Shown: piece by piece, positions 44,306-53,649 of the stretch
Numbering within the stretch: the stretch's first letter is position 1
Layout of the letters: each line of letters begins with the position of its first letter
Origin: Polaromonas sp.
Lineage (GTDB): Bacteria; Pseudomonadota; Gammaproteobacteria; Burkholderiales; Burkholderiaceae_C
Reading direction: 5' to 3'
Length of the DNA: 64,000 nt
Assembly: GCF_029945895.1 (NCBI RefSeq)
Contig: NZ_JAQSDL010000104.1
Span: 1 to 64,000, forward strand
The notes under the pieces: model-generated
Told to the model about the DNA's origin: nothing
Seen by the model: the letters and a program-made list of their open reading frames with translations, nothing else
Databases searched by the model: none
Program-made: the position numbers and the translations under genes

Positions 44306-44336
44306 TTGACCTTGCCATCATGGCAAGGTTGATGAT
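44306..44336 (+). promoter_or_regulatory. CueR-type operator-promoter for copA
   Basis: -35 TTGACC (44306-44311), a 19-base spacer, then GATGAT (44331-44336) as -10; the dyad spans 44309-44329. It is near-identical to the oppositely oriented copZ site. Confidence 0.83.
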
Positions 44337-44343
44337 CCATCCC

Positions 44344-46575
44344 ATGACTACTTCCACCATCCCCTCTACCGCTGCCTCTGCCTCTGCCTCCGCCACCCTG
44401 GACCTTGGCGTCGGCGGCATGACCTGCGCGTCCTGTGTGTCGCGTGTCGAAAAGGCCCTGAAAAAAGTCCCGGGTGTGCAGGAAGCGACCGTGAACCTGG
44501 CCACCGAATCGGCGCGTGTGGTCTACGCGGCTTCGGCGCAGATGGACGCCCAGATCCGCCGTGCGGTACGCAACGCCGGTTACGAGCCGCTTGCGATGGA
44601 AGAGGCGATGCCCGAAGACCTCTCGCCCTGGGCCGGCTTTGCGCCGGTGGCCATTGGCCTCTTGCTGTCGGCACCGCTGGTGGTGCCCATGCTGGGCGAC
44701 TTGCTGGGCAAACACTGGATGCTGCCGGCCTGGCAGCAGTTCTTGCTGGCCACGCCTGTGCAGTTCATTCTGGGCGCACGTTTTTACAAGGCGGGCTGGC
44801 ATGCGCTGAAGGCGCTGACCGGTAACATGGACCTGCTGGTGGCCATTGGTACCAGCGCGGGCTGGGGCCTGTCGATGTGGCTGTGGCTCAGCGCCGAGCC
44901 CGACACCATGCCGCATCTTTATTTCGAAGCCTCGGCGGTGGTGGTGACGCTGGTGCTGCTGGGCAAGTGGCTGGAGGCGCGCGCCAAGCGCCAGACCACG
45001 GCGGCCATACGCGCGCTGCATGCCTTGCGGCCCGAGATCGCCCATGTGCTGCAGGCCGGCGGCGAGGAGGCCGACCTGCCGGTGGCCGAGGTGTTGCTGG
45101 GCGACCGCCTGGTGGTGCGGCCCGGCGAGCGCATTCCGATGGACGGCCTGCTGCAGGAAGGCCAGACGCAGGTGGACGAATCCATGCTCACCGGCGAGCC
45201 GCTGCCGGTGACCAAGCAGCCCGGCGACAAGCTCACTGGCGGCAGCATCAACGGCGACGGGCGTGTGGTGCTGCAGGTGAGTGCGGTGGGCAGCGAAAGT
45301 GTGCTGGCGCAGATCATCCGGCTGGTGGAAGACGCGCAGGCCGCCAAGGCGCCTATCCAGCGCCTGGTGGACCAGGTGTCTGCGGTGTTTGTTCCGGTGG
45401 TGCTGGTGATTGCGCTGGCCACCCTGCTGGGCTGGCTCTTTGTGGGTGCCGGGGTGGAGGCGGCGCTGATTCACGCGGTGGCGGTGCTGGTGATTGCCTG
45501 TCCCTGTGCGCTGGGCCTGGCCACACCTGCGGCCATCATGGCAGGCACCGGCGTGGCGGCAAAGAACGGCATTCTGATCAAGGACGCGCAGGCGCTCGAA
45601 CTGGCGCACAAGGTGGACACCGTCGCGTTTGACAAGACCGGCACGCTGACCGTCGGCCGGCCGCGTTTGGTCGCGTTCATGGCGGCTACTGGTGCCGACG
45701 AGGCAGAACAGCTGGCGGTGGCCGCCAGCCTCCAAAGCGGCAGCGAACACCCGCTGGCGCGTGCGGTGGTGGCCGCTGCGCAGGAGCGCGGCATGACGGT
45801 CGCGCAGCCCGACGGCCTGCGTGCCGTGCCGGGCCGCGGCAGCGAAGGCGAGGTCGGCGTGCGCAGCTACCTGATCGGCAGCCTGCGCTGGATGGACGAG
45901 CTGGGTGTGGACCTCGGTGCACTGGCGCCTCAGGCGCAGCGACTGCAAGGCGACGGCGCGACGCTGGCGCTGCTGGTTGAGCGCACCACACAAGGTCTCA
46001 GCCCGCGTGCACTGATGGCCTTTGCCGACGAACCCAAGGCCGGGGCCAAGGAGGCGCTGGCGGCGCTGCGGGCGCGCGGCATCCGCATCGTGATGATCTC
46101 GGGTGACAACCAGGGCGCGGCGCTGGCCATGGGTGCGCGCCTGGGGCTGAGCGCCGACGAGGTCATGGCCGAGGTGCTGCCCGGCGACAAGGCCGCGAAG
46201 GTGGCCGCGTTGAAGGCCGGGGGCCACACTGTGGTCATGGTCGGCGACGGCGTCAACGACGCGCCGGCGCTGGCGGCGGCCGACGTCGGCATGGCCATGG
46301 GCACGGGCACCGATGTGGCCATGCACGCGGCCGGCATCACGCTGATGCGCGGCGACGTGGCGCTGGTGGCCGGTGCGCTGGACATCTCGCACCGCACGGT
46401 GATGAAGATCCGGCAGAACCTGTTCTGGGCCTTTGCCTACAACGTGGCCGGCATCCCGCTGGCGGCGCTGGGCTTCCTGAGCCCGGTGGTGGCCGGGGCA
46501 GCCATGGCGCTGTCCAGCGTCAGTGTGATCTCGAACGCGCTGCTGCTCAAGCGCTGGCGGCTGCGCAGGGATTGA
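44344..46575 (+). CDS. copA: copper-translocating P1B-type ATPase CopA
   Basis: Cu(I)-exporting P-type ATPase of 743 residues in the inner membrane. One N-terminal HMA domain ([16 protein letters not shown]), eight membrane segments, actuator TGEP, membrane metal site CPC (ACPCALG near residue 386), phosphorylation site DKTGTLT near residue 429, and hinge [16 protein letters not shown] near residue 634. The ATG at 44344 was chosen because the earlier start at 44320 falls inside the CueR operator. The predicted transcript has little or no leader. Divergent from copZ-cueR. Confidence 0.95.
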   Translation: MTTSTIPSTAASASASATLDLGVGGMTCASCVSRVEKALKKVPGVQEATVNLATESARVVYAASAQMDAQIRRAVRNAGYEPLAMEEAMPEDLSPWAGFAPVAIGLLLSAPLVVPMLGDLLGKHWMLPAWQQFLLATPVQFILGARFYKAGWHALKALTGNMDLLVAIGTSAGWGLSMWLWLSAEPDTMPHLYFEASAVVVTLVLLGKWLEARAKRQTTAAIRALHALRPEIAHVLQAGGEEADLPVAEVLLGDRLVVRPGERIPMDGLLQEGQTQVDESMLTGEPLPVTKQPGDKLTGGSINGDGRVVLQVSAVGSESVLAQIIRLVEDAQAAKAPIQRLVDQVSAVFVPVVLVIALATLLGWLFVGAGVEAALIHAVAVLVIACPCALGLATPAAIMAGTGVAAKNGILIKDAQALELAHKVDTVAFDKTGTLTVGRPRLVAFMAATGADEAEQLAVAASLQSGSEHPLARAVVAAAQERGMTVAQPDGLRAVPGRGSEGEVGVRSYLIGSLRWMDELGVDLGALAPQAQRLQGDGATLALLVERTTQGLSPRALMAFADEPKAGAKEALAALRARGIRIVMISGDNQGAALAMGARLGLSADEVMAEVLPGDKAAKVAALKAGGHTVVMVGDGVNDAPALAAADVGMAMGTGTDVAMHAAGITLMRGDVALVAGALDISHRTVMKIRQNLFWAFAYNVAGIPLAALGFLSPVVAGAAMALSSVSVISNALLLKRWRLRRD

Positions 46576-46585
46576 CCTGGATCAA
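46572..46585 (+). promoter_or_regulatory. FNR/Dnr-type box upstream of the hemerythrin gene
   Basis: TTGACCTGGATCAA matches TTGAC-N4-ATCAA; it begins four bases before the copA stop codon ends and is centred about 42 bases before the hemerythrin ATG. Confidence 0.65.
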
Positions 46586-46619
46586 GGATTGGCGCATGGG
46601 CCTGTGACAAGCTGCCGCC

Positions 46620-47201
46620 ATGACTCATTCCTCACTGCAAATCATCCGCGACGAGCACGCTGCCGTGGCCGCCGTGCTGCGCTCCCTTGTCATGATGATC
46701 GAGCGGGGTCCGGGCGACGAACCGGAGCGCTTTTTTGACGTGGTGCGCGCGATGCTGTTTTACATCGACGAGTTTCCCGAGCGGCGCCATCACCCCAAGG
46801 AGTCGGACCTGCTGTTTCCCCGGCTGGCGCGGGTTGCGCCCGAGCTGATGCCGGTGATACGCCGGCTTGAATCCGACCACATGAACGGCGAAGGCAAGGT
46901 GCGCGAACTGCAGCACCTGCTGCTGGCCTGGGAGCTGATTGGCGAGACGCGGCGCGCCGCTTTCACCGAGGCGGCGCAGGCCTATGTGGGTTTTTACCTC
47001 GAGCACATGCGCACCGAGGAATCCCAGATTCTGCCGGCCGCCCAGAAGGCCCTGACGGCCGAGGACTGGGTGCAGCTGGACGCCGCTTTCCAGCAGGATC
47101 GCGACCCGCTCGCTGGCGGCCTGCGCGACCCCTGTTACGACCGGCTGTTCACGCGCATCGTGCTGACGGCGCCTGCGCCGATTGGTGTGGGCGCTGCCTG
47201 A
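46620..47201 (+). CDS. hemerythrin-domain protein
   Basis: A 193-residue four-helix hemerythrin-like protein: IIRDEHAAVAAVLRSL (first His), RRHHPKESDLLFPRL (HxxxE type), ESDHMNGEGKVREL (His) and FYLEHMRTEESQILPAA (HxxxE). These are the expected diiron ligands. It may bind oxygen or NO. It follows copA by 44 bases; the FNR/Dnr-type box in that gap suggests oxygen or NO control. No clear ribosome-binding site is visible before the ATG. Confidence 0.85.
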   Translation: MTHSSLQIIRDEHAAVAAVLRSLVMMIERGPGDEPERFFDVVRAMLFYIDEFPERRHHPKESDLLFPRLARVAPELMPVIRRLESDHMNGEGKVRELQHLLLAWELIGETRRAAFTEAAQAYVGFYLEHMRTEESQILPAAQKALTAEDWVQLDAAFQQDRDPLAGGLRDPCYDRLFTRIVLTAPAPIGVGAA

Positions 47202-47217
47202 CAGTCAAGTAAAAACT

Positions 47218-47270
47218 GCCCCTGGCCGGCATGGAATGGGTGCAGCCAGCTATTGATTTTGTAGCGAAAT
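47218..47270 (-). repeat. dispersed intergenic repeat family A, copy 10 (degenerate)
   Basis: CCTGGCCGGCATGG, GTGCAGCCAGCTATTGAT, GTAGCGAAA. It lies between converging hemerythrin and outer-membrane-type genes. Confidence 0.65.
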
Positions 47271-47293
47271 AAACAGAACGCCCGGGCCAGGCC

Positions 47294-47953
47294 TTAAAAC
47301 GACTGCTTGAGTCCGACGCTCAGAAGGGTCTCGCGGTTGCTGCGGCCCACGGTTGCATCGAGCTGGAGCCGGTGTGTCAGGTTGGTGCGTGCTCCGACCT
47401 GGAAGGTGGGTTTGGCCAGCCGCTGGCCGAAAGCCTCCACATGCACGGTGGCCGCGCCAAACGCCCGTTCATGGGCCAGCCCCCAGGTCGCGACGCCGGG
47501 CCCGCCTGAAGGCCGCTGTCCACCCAGGTTGACATGCGTGGCACCCCAGGCGCTGTTGCAGCTCAGCAGGCCGTTGAGGTAGGGCGTGGTGCCACTTTGT
47601 CCGCGGGTTTGCGTCGCGCCCAGCACGGCCGCTGCATTGCAACCGGCCTCTTGCGACGGCGTGATGCGCCATTTGGCCTGCAGCGCCTGGCTGGTGGTGG
47701 CGGCGCTGCGGTCGCGCGTGACCGAGGCGCCCAGTTCCAGGCCATCGACCGGTGCGTAGGCCGGTGCCCCCGTCCAGGTGTGGGCATGGCCCGGCTGGCG
47801 CGCGTACCAGCCTTCGACGTGACCGGTGCCCGCGTCGTCGGTGTTGGCGTCGTCCACCGTCAGCGGGCGCCCGGCCTGGGCCGACAGACAGGCCAGCAGG
47901 CCGGCGATGACCAGCAGTGGGCGAAACAGAAAAAACGGCGGCATGAAAACCAT
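47294..47953 (-). CDS. exported beta-barrel-like protein, unknown
   Basis: A 219-residue protein with a signal peptide (LLVIAGLLACLSAQA) and a mature chain of alternating-residue strands (LELGASVTRD, LQAKWRITPS, VHVEAFGQRL, LQLDATVGRS), ending in ...LLSVGLKQSF. The terminal Phe is the outer-membrane assembly signal. It therefore is likely a small outer-membrane barrel. No homologous family recognised. Confidence 0.72.
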   Translation of the reverse strand: MVFMPPFFLFRPLLVIAGLLACLSAQAGRPLTVDDANTDDAGTGHVEGWYARQPGHAHTWTGAPAYAPVDGLELGASVTRDRSAATTSQALQAKWRITPSQEAGCNAAAVLGATQTRGQSGTTPYLNGLLSCNSAWGATHVNLGGQRPSGGPGVATWGLAHERAFGAATVHVEAFGQRLAKPTFQVGARTNLTHRLQLDATVGRSNRETLLSVGLKQSF

Positions 47954-47983
47954 GCCGCCGAGTTTAGGGGAAAGCCGCGGGAA

Positions 47984-49087
47984 TCAGGCCAGCGCGGGGT
48001 AGTCGGTGTAGCCCTTGGCGCCGCCGCCGTAGAAGGTGGTTTTGTCGGGGGTGTTGAGCGGCGCGCCTTCGCGAAGGCGGCGCACCAGGTCGGGGTTGGC
48101 GATGTAGGGCCTGCCGAAGGCGACCAGGTCGGCACCGTCCTGCACCGCCTGCCCGGCCAGGGCCAGGTCGTAGCCGTTGTTGACCATCCACGCGCCCTTG
48201 CCACCCGCTGTGCGGTAGGCCGCCTTGAGTGCGGCGTAGTCAAACGGACGCTCGGGCAGGTCGCGCGGGCCGCCGGTGGCGCCTTCGATGATGTGGATGT
48301 AGGCCAGGTTCAGCGTGGCCAGTTGCTTGACCACGTGGTCGAACAATGGCTGCGGGTCGGTGTCGAACGCGTCATTGGCCGGGGTCACCGGCGACAGGCG
48401 AATGCCGGTGCGGCCGCCCCCGATGGCGCCTGCAATGGCGCGGGTGACCTCCAGCAGCAGGCGGGCGCGGTTTTCGATGCTGCCGCCGTAGTCGTCGGTG
48501 CGCTGGTTGGAGCCGCTCTTGAGGAACTGGTCCAGCAGGTAACCGTTGGCGCCGTGGATCTCCACGCCGTCGAAGCCTGCGGTTTCGACCGCGTTGCGCG
48601 CCGCCGCCTGGTAGGTGTGCACGATGCCGGGCAACTCGCCGGCGTCCAGGGCGCGCGGCTCGGAGGTCTCGACAAACGTCGGCACGCCGTCTCTGATCAG
48701 CACGGTTTTCGTCTTGGCGGTGATGGCCGAGGGCGCGACCGGCTTGCCGCCATGCGGCTGCAGATCGGTGTGCGAGACGCGGCCCACGTGCCAGAGCTGG
48801 ACCACGATCTTGCCGCCGGCCTGGTGCACGGCGGCGGTGACTTTTTTCCAGCCGTCGAGTTGCTCGGTGCCGTACAGGCCCGGAACGTCCGAGTAACCCT
48901 GGCCCTCGTGGCTGATGGCGGTGGCTTCGGTGACCAGCAGGCCGGCGCTGGCGCGCTGGGTGTAGTACTCGGCCATCAGGGGGGTGGGAATGGCGTCGGG
49001 CGCGCGGTTGCGCGTGAGCGGCGCCATGACGATGCGGTTGGCAAGGTGCAGGTCACCGGCCTGGACGGGGTCGAACAAAGTGGACAT
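47984..49087 (-). CDS. Old Yellow Enzyme family NADH:flavin oxidoreductase/alkene reductase
   Basis: A 367-residue FMN enzyme of the NemA/OYE group: APLTRNRA near the N-terminus, VQLWHVGRVSH (active-site His region), GFDGVEIHGANGYLLDQFL (substrate His-Asn-type HGAN) and VAFGRPYIANPDLVRR near the C-terminus. Reduces activated alkenes or nitroesters; the physiological substrate is unknown. Start at 49087. Confidence 0.92.
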   Translation of the reverse strand: MSTLFDPVQAGDLHLANRIVMAPLTRNRAPDAIPTPLMAEYYTQRASAGLLVTEATAISHEGQGYSDVPGLYGTEQLDGWKKVTAAVHQAGGKIVVQLWHVGRVSHTDLQPHGGKPVAPSAITAKTKTVLIRDGVPTFVETSEPRALDAGELPGIVHTYQAAARNAVETAGFDGVEIHGANGYLLDQFLKSGSNQRTDDYGGSIENRARLLLEVTRAIAGAIGGGRTGIRLSPVTPANDAFDTDPQPLFDHVVKQLATLNLAYIHIIEGATGGPRDLPERPFDYAALKAAYRTAGGKGAWMVNNGYDLALAGQAVQDGADLVAFGRPYIANPDLVRRLREGAPLNTPDKTTFYGGGAKGYTDYPALA

Positions 49088-49343
49088 GAAAAACTCTCAA
49101 TGAAAAGTTGAAAACAGCCCTCAGTGTGAGCCGATATCGATTGGCGTGTGCAACACGGGCTGCTGGTTTCGTGATAACAACTCCTGGGGTGGGTGGCAAG
49201 TTACCGCAGCCTGGGGGTGCGTCTCTTGATCTGGCCCAAGGAGATGGTCATTCGGCCCGCCTGGAGAAGCAGGCTGCGCCACAGGCCCCGGCCCTTGCCT
49301 CCGGAGGCGAGCCACCGCGGGCGCACGCCTGCCATGCCGTGGC

Positions 49344-49952
49344 TTATTTCAGCAGGCCTTCGTGTTGCATCGCCGTTTGCACCGCGGGACGCGCCGCCAT
49401 GCGGCCCCGGAAGGCGGTGATGTGGGTCAGGGCGGTGATGTCCACGCCAACCCGTGGTGCCCAGTTGGTCACGGTGAACAGGTAGGGGTCGGCCACGCTG
49501 AAGGTATCGCCCATCAGATACTGTTTGCCCTTGAGCTGGTCGTCCACCCAGGTCAGGCGCGACATCAGCCGGTCAATCACCAGGGGTTTGTAGTCGGCCG
49601 GTGTAGCCGGGTTGAACAGCGGGCTGAAACCCTTGTGCAGCTCGGTACTGATGAAATTGAGCCAGGACTGCAGCTGGGCGCGCGCCACGGTGCCGTTGGC
49701 CGGCGCCAGGTTTTTGGCCGGCACCTGGTCAGCGATGTACTGCACGATGGCCGGGCCTTCGGTCAGGCGGGTGCCGTCGTCGAGTTCGAGCAGGGGTACA
49801 TAACCGAGCGGGTTGATGGTGTAGTAGTCGGTGCCGTCTTCAAGCTGATGGGTCTTGGTGGGCGCCAGCACATGGTCGAAGCTCAGACCGGATTCGTGCA
49901 GGACGATGTGGGGTGCCAGCGAACAGGCGCCGGGGGAGTAATAGAGTTTCAT
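49344..49952 (-). CDS. glutathione S-transferase
   Basis: A 202-residue beta-class-like [23 protein letters not shown] at the N-terminus with the Tyr/Ser/Cys cluster, the thioredoxin-fold turn [23 protein letters not shown] (cis-Pro and the Glu-Gly-Pro), and the C-terminal helical domain ([16 protein letters not shown] with the N-capping SVAD). It conjugates glutathione to electrophiles; partner substrate unknown. Confidence 0.93.
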   Translation of the reverse strand: MKLYYSPGACSLAPHIVLHESGLSFDHVLAPTKTHQLEDGTDYYTINPLGYVPLLELDDGTRLTEGPAIVQYIADQVPAKNLAPANGTVARAQLQSWLNFISTELHKGFSPLFNPATPADYKPLVIDRLMSRLTWVDDQLKGKQYLMGDTFSVADPYLFTVTNWAPRVGVDITALTHITAFRGRMAARPAVQTAMQHEGLLK

Positions 49953-50345
49953 GGGTTTCCTTCAGGGGGTGGGGCAGAGGCGCAGCGAGCGCAGGCAAGA
50001 GCTCACGGGAGCTTCCATGCTAGCCGGTGGCGGGTTTTCGTGCAGGGACTCGGCGCAATGGGGTCATCGCAGGAGTTTTCACAAAAGCGCGGCTGCGGGC
50101 GCTGCACCTTCGTGAGCGGCCTGCGGCACGGTGGTCATGTCTGGTGCCTGCTTGAGCCCGGCAGCCCTTTTGCCACTTGCGCCCGCAGCTATGAAAACAG
50201 GAGTGCGCGGGCTGTCTGGTTTGTCCTACAACGGCGTGCGCCGGCTGCTGATTCGGCGCGCGCGGCCCGGCTCCTACCATTTCCCCCATGGCTGCGACGC
50301 ACGGGCACTTGCCGGGCGCCTTGTCAGCCTTCCTGGAGAGACACC
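49953..50345. other. intergenic stretch with repeat copy 11
   Basis: 393 bases between the leftward GST gene and the rightward DUF1328 gene. Besides a family A repeat, no gene, RNA or clear promoter recognised. CTGGAGAG before 50346 provides a weak ribosome-binding site. Confidence 0.5.
50158..50206 (-). repeat. dispersed intergenic repeat family A, copy 11
   Basis: CCCGGCAGCCCTTTTGCCAC, TTGCGCCCGCAGCTATGAAAA, upstream of the DUF1328 gene. Confidence 0.8.
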
Positions 50346-50531
50346 ATGTTGAAATTCGCCATTGTTTTTGCCCTTATTTCGCTGATTGCCGGAGCGCTGG
50401 GCTTTGGCGGCATCGCGGCCGGCTCGGCAGGCATTGCCAAGATCCTGTTCGGCCTGTTCCTGATCCTGGCCGTGGTGTTCATCGTCCTGGCAGCACTGGG
50501 CGTGGGCGCGGCCAGGAAGGCGCTCAAGTAA
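50346..50531 (+). CDS. DUF1328 (UPF0391) small membrane protein
   Basis: A 61-residue protein, two hydrophobic segments ([21 protein letters not shown] and [21 protein letters not shown]), ending in basic ARKALK. This is the pattern of DUF1328/UPF0391 (YtjA type). It is followed without gap by a hypothetical reading frame. Confidence 0.88.
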   Translation: MLKFAIVFALISLIAGALGFGGIAAGSAGIAKILFGLFLILAVVFIVLAALGVGAARKALK

Positions 50532-50867
50532 ATGCCGCTGTCAGTGCATGTTGGCCTCATGTCACGGGTGCCTCCGAACGACCCTGCCGCCAGGGGCCGC
50601 GACGTGGAAGTCCGGCGGGTGGACCGCCTGCGGGCCAGCCTGGCGCAGCTGCTGCTGGTGACGCGCCTGCGTGCCCGCAACCGGCGCGACCTGGCGGTGG
50701 ATTTGCTGGAACGCGCCGCCCACGTGATTTTCGTGACCTGCAAGAACTGGTTTGTGCCGGCGCCAGACCGCGACGGGCAGGCACCGCCAGCGGCTACCGG
50801 CGCACCGGTCTCGCCGCCATCTGACGACAACAAGAAAAAGGACCCTGATGCACACCGCCACGATTGA
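50532..50867 (+). CDS. hypothetical protein (uncertain)
   Basis: Opens with ATG directly after the DUF1328 stop (TAAATG) and encodes 111 residues with a plausible helical core (LRASLAQLLLVTRLRARNRRDLAVDLLERAAHVIFVTCKNWFV) and a Pro/Asp/Lys tail. It overlaps the start of the transglutaminase gene by 20 bases. An alternative start is ATG at 50559. Coupling supports a real gene, but I recognise no family. Confidence 0.45.
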   Translation: MPLSVHVGLMSRVPPNDPAARGRDVEVRRVDRLRASLAQLLLVTRLRARNRRDLAVDLLERAAHVIFVTCKNWFVPAPDRDGQAPPAATGAPVSPPSDDNKKKDPDAHRHD

Positions 50868-51690
50868 CTGCCTGCTGGACTACGACGTCGCCAGTCCCTC
50901 CCATTTCTGCTTCAGCATCGAGGCGGCTTTTCACGACGCGCACCGTGTGGTGGAGGAGCGGCTGACCGTGACGCCCAGCGTCAAGGTGCGCCATTTCTGT
51001 GACGAGCGCAGCGGCAACCGCTTTTTCCGGCTGGACGCCTCGCGCGGCCAGCTGTCGGTGAACTACCACGCCCAGGTGGAGCTGCACCATGCGCCGGTGC
51101 CCCTGCATCTGGAAGAGGCGGCGGTGACGGCGGTGCCCGACGACGTCATGCGTTACCTGATGCCCAGCCGCTACTGCGAGTCCGACATCATGAGCCGCGC
51201 GGCGCAGCAGCTGTTTGGCCACCTTTCGCCGGGCCTGTCACGGGTGCGGGCGATTGAAAGCTGGATCCACGATTCCATCCATTACCTGCCGGGCTTCAGC
51301 ACTTCCACCACCACGGCCCAGGAAGTGTTTGTGCAGCGCGCCGGTGTCTGCCGCGACTTTGCGCACCTGGGCATCACCTTGTGCCGCGCGCTGAACATTC
51401 CGGCGCGGCTGGTGGTCGGCTATGTTTATTTTGACGAACCGCCCCAGGACTTTCACGCGGTGTTCGAGGCCTGGCTTGATGGCCGCTGGGTGCTGTTTGA
51501 TGCAACCCGCATGGCACCGAACGACCGCCTGGTGCGCGTCGGCACCGGGCGTGATGCCAAGGATGTGGCCTTTGCCACGATTTTTGGCAACGTGCAGATG
51601 CTGCGCAAGGATCTGGTGGTGGACCAGGGTGACCGGCCTGCGGACCAGGCGGCCGATACCTTGCCATCGCCTCTGCCCATGGCCGCCTGA
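50848..51690 (+). CDS. transglutaminase-like cysteine peptidase family protein
   Basis: A 280-residue protein with the transglutaminase core: VQRAGVCRDFAHLGITLCRALNIPARLVVGY (catalytic Cys in GVCRDFAH), DFHAVFEAWLDGRWVLFDATR (His and Asp). The N-terminal ~110 residues form a beta-rich transglutaminase-N-like domain. Likely a cytosolic protease or amidase; target unknown. The ATG at 50848 was chosen because it begins the conserved part. Confidence 0.88.
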   Translation: MHTATIDCLLDYDVASPSHFCFSIEAAFHDAHRVVEERLTVTPSVKVRHFCDERSGNRFFRLDASRGQLSVNYHAQVELHHAPVPLHLEEAAVTAVPDDVMRYLMPSRYCESDIMSRAAQQLFGHLSPGLSRVRAIESWIHDSIHYLPGFSTSTTTAQEVFVQRAGVCRDFAHLGITLCRALNIPARLVVGYVYFDEPPQDFHAVFEAWLDGRWVLFDATRMAPNDRLVRVGTGRDAKDVAFATIFGNVQMLRKDLVVDQGDRPADQAADTLPSPLPMAA

Positions 51691-51733
51691 ACGGCTGGCT
51701 GTTCAGTACGTCAGCGCTTCAGGCGTCAGGGGT

Positions 51734-52504
51734 TCAGGACTTGTAACCCTCGTCGATCCGGTCGAGCTTGCGGATCAGTGAAGGCCAGGCAAAGGCGCCA
51801 CCCAGGCCGCCGGTCTGCACCCGCATGGCTTCGGCCACACCCTTGACGATCAGGGGATTGACCTCAATCAGCTCGCCCCCGGCCTGCGCATCGAGCTGGA
51901 TGCGGCAGGTGTTTTCAAACGTGTACATGGAGAGAAAGGCGTCGGCGATCGTCTTGCCGACCACCAGCAGGCCGTGGTTGCGCAGCATGAGGAAGTTGGC
52001 CGCGCCCAGGTCCGCCTGCAGGCGCGGCTTTTCGTCGTCGCGAAAAGCCACGCCCTCATACGCATGGTAGGCCAGCGAACCCAGCACAAAAGTGGACTGC
52101 TGGCTGATCGGCAACACACCGCATTTCTGCGCACTGACGGCGACGCCGGCGCGGGTGTGGGTGTGCAGCACGCAACCGGCGTCCGGCCGGGCTTCATGCA
52201 CCGCGCTGTGGATCACAAAACCGGCCGGGTTCACCGGGAAGGCCGAGTCGATGACCTTGTTGCACTGCTCGTCGACCTTGACCAGGCTGGACGCGGTGAT
52301 CTCGTCAAACATCAGACCGTAGGGGTTGATCAGGAAATGGTGCGCGCCGGCGCCGCTGACCGATTCGGGCAGCTTGGCGCTGATGTGCGTGAAGACCAGG
52401 TCGCTCCAGCCGTACAGCGCCACCAGCCGGTAACAGGCGGCCAGATCGCAGCGCAATTGCCATTCTTCGGCACTGACAACTTCCTTGAGGGAGGGAATAT
52501 GCAT
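51734..52504 (-). CDS. class II aldolase/adducin family protein
   Basis: A 256-residue protein with the class II aldolase fold (RLVALYGWSDLVFTHISAKLP, FLINPYGLMFDEITASSLVKVD), zinc ligands in VLHTHTRAGVAVS (H-x-H) and the third His in LLMLRNHGLLVVG. The members with this outline include adducin-like and sugar-phosphate aldolases; the substrate cannot be told. Start at 52504 with GAGGGAG-type ribosome-binding site upstream. Confidence 0.87.
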   Translation of the reverse strand: MHIPSLKEVVSAEEWQLRCDLAACYRLVALYGWSDLVFTHISAKLPESVSGAGAHHFLINPYGLMFDEITASSLVKVDEQCNKVIDSAFPVNPAGFVIHSAVHEARPDAGCVLHTHTRAGVAVSAQKCGVLPISQQSTFVLGSLAYHAYEGVAFRDDEKPRLQADLGAANFLMLRNHGLLVVGKTIADAFLSMYTFENTCRIQLDAQAGGELIEVNPLIVKGVAEAMRVQTGGLGGAFAWPSLIRKLDRIDEGYKS

Positions 52505-52610
52505 GAGGGGTCTCCTGAATGGGGGTGATGCTGCACGATACGCCTGTCCCGTGGCGGCGCGGGTCACCCGTTTGACAATCCCCTGATGGTTTTCGGGCCG
52601 ACTTTATGGC

Positions 52611-52664
52611 GCTATAAAAAGGGGAGCTGTATGCGCCCGTGGGATAAGGGCTGGAGGCCGATTT
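52611..52664 (+). repeat. dispersed intergenic repeat family A, copy 12
   Basis: GCTATAAAAAGGGGAGCTG, TGCGCCCGTGGGATAAGGGC, TGGAGGCCGATTTG. It lies between the aldolase gene and the end of the hsd operon. Confidence 0.82.
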
Positions 52665-52765
52665 GATGCTTAATTTTTAGTGTTTGAGCGTTGCCGTACA
52701 GGCGCCTCGGCATTACCCGTTCTGATTTTGGAGCGGCCCGGGCCGGCGGGCTCTACGCCGCAAGC

Positions 52766-53644
52766 CTATTTGATGGCCTTTCTAAGGGCAGCAGCAAACC
52801 GTGCCGAGGTATCGGGCTCGCTATATGGAATTTTCATCGAGCCATCTGCGTTGAGCTTCAACCAAAGCTCCAAAGCTGAGGTGATTCCGAAGTTGTCTCT
52901 TTCCGGATCGACGCCCTCAAGCAAAGCATGGGGCTCCAGGAGCCAATCTTCGGCTTCCAGGCGACGCGAGCTTGCCATCAACCGCTCGCGCGCATTAGTA
53001 CCCAAAAGGTCCTCGCCGTAAGTCAGCTCACGCAAAAGCTTGGCATCACAAAGACGTCCGGTCACCCAGAGGTCGCGGTTGATGGCCTGCGCCACGAGCG
53101 CGGCGGCGCTTACTCTTGCCTTCCAGTATCCGAGGGGGCCGCAGTCCACAAGGTGATAGCGGTAGATCACTTCCTCGTTCAGCAATCCGACCGGCTCTGA
53201 CAGGATCAGCGAGCTTTCTACGTTCCTTGAGTCCAACACGCCGAACAACGTTGCGCTCATTTCGACTTCGCTCGGAGTTTTATTGGCCAGTACCCTCTCG
53301 AGAAACTTTCCAAAAGCGACGGGCTGCAAGTAGAAGTGATGGCGCTTGTGCGCATTGCCGTCACCGCGTTCCAGCCACTGGCGCTCCACACCAAAGAGAT
53401 TACAAGCGTCGGCCAGATGCGTTTCGGTCAGGCAGGGTAGCAAGGCCGCCTCGTCTAGCACGTCGCTCAGCCGCAAGCCATGGCCGAAGAAGCGCGGGAT
53501 CTGGTTGCGATGGACCCCGTGGGCCGCAAACAGGCGCAAGAATCGGCTGGCGATGGACCCCTCGACCGGCGGCTGCGCGCGCTTCGTCCAGTACCGCTTG
53601 AAACGGTCCAGCAGTGAAAAAAATGCGTCCACCTGATCGAGCAT
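52766..53644 (-). CDS. hsd-operon fourth gene, unknown, with HTH-like N-terminal region
   Basis: An unrecognised 292-residue protein, start ATG at 53644, five bases after the hsdS stop, so coupled to hsdS. Residues ~20-85 resemble an XRE-like DNA-binding segment (ASRFLRLFAAHGVHRNQIPRFFG, then LADACNLFGVERQWLERGD). The rest (about 90-292) has a beta-alpha mix (FGKFLERVLANK, EMSATLFGVLDSR, VIYRYHLVDCGPLGYWKA) without a named motif. It is codon- and G+C-wise below the chromosomal average, like hsdS. Candidate accessory or regulator of the restriction system; no catalytic site visible. Confidence 0.75.
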   Translation of the reverse strand: MLDQVDAFFSLLDRFKRYWTKRAQPPVEGSIASRFLRLFAAHGVHRNQIPRFFGHGLRLSDVLDEAALLPCLTETHLADACNLFGVERQWLERGDGNAHKRHHFYLQPVAFGKFLERVLANKTPSEVEMSATLFGVLDSRNVESSLILSEPVGLLNEEVIYRYHLVDCGPLGYWKARVSAAALVAQAINRDLWVTGRLCDAKLLRELTYGEDLLGTNARERLMASSRRLEAEDWLLEPHALLEGVDPERDNFGITSALELWLKLNADGSMKIPYSEPDTSARFAAALRKAIK

Positions 53645-53649
53645 GGTCT

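Noticed and set aside
44320..44343. Earlier ATG for copA (eight extra residues)
   Set aside because: This ATG lies inside the CueR dyad and between -35 and -10, so it cannot be in the mRNA from that promoter.
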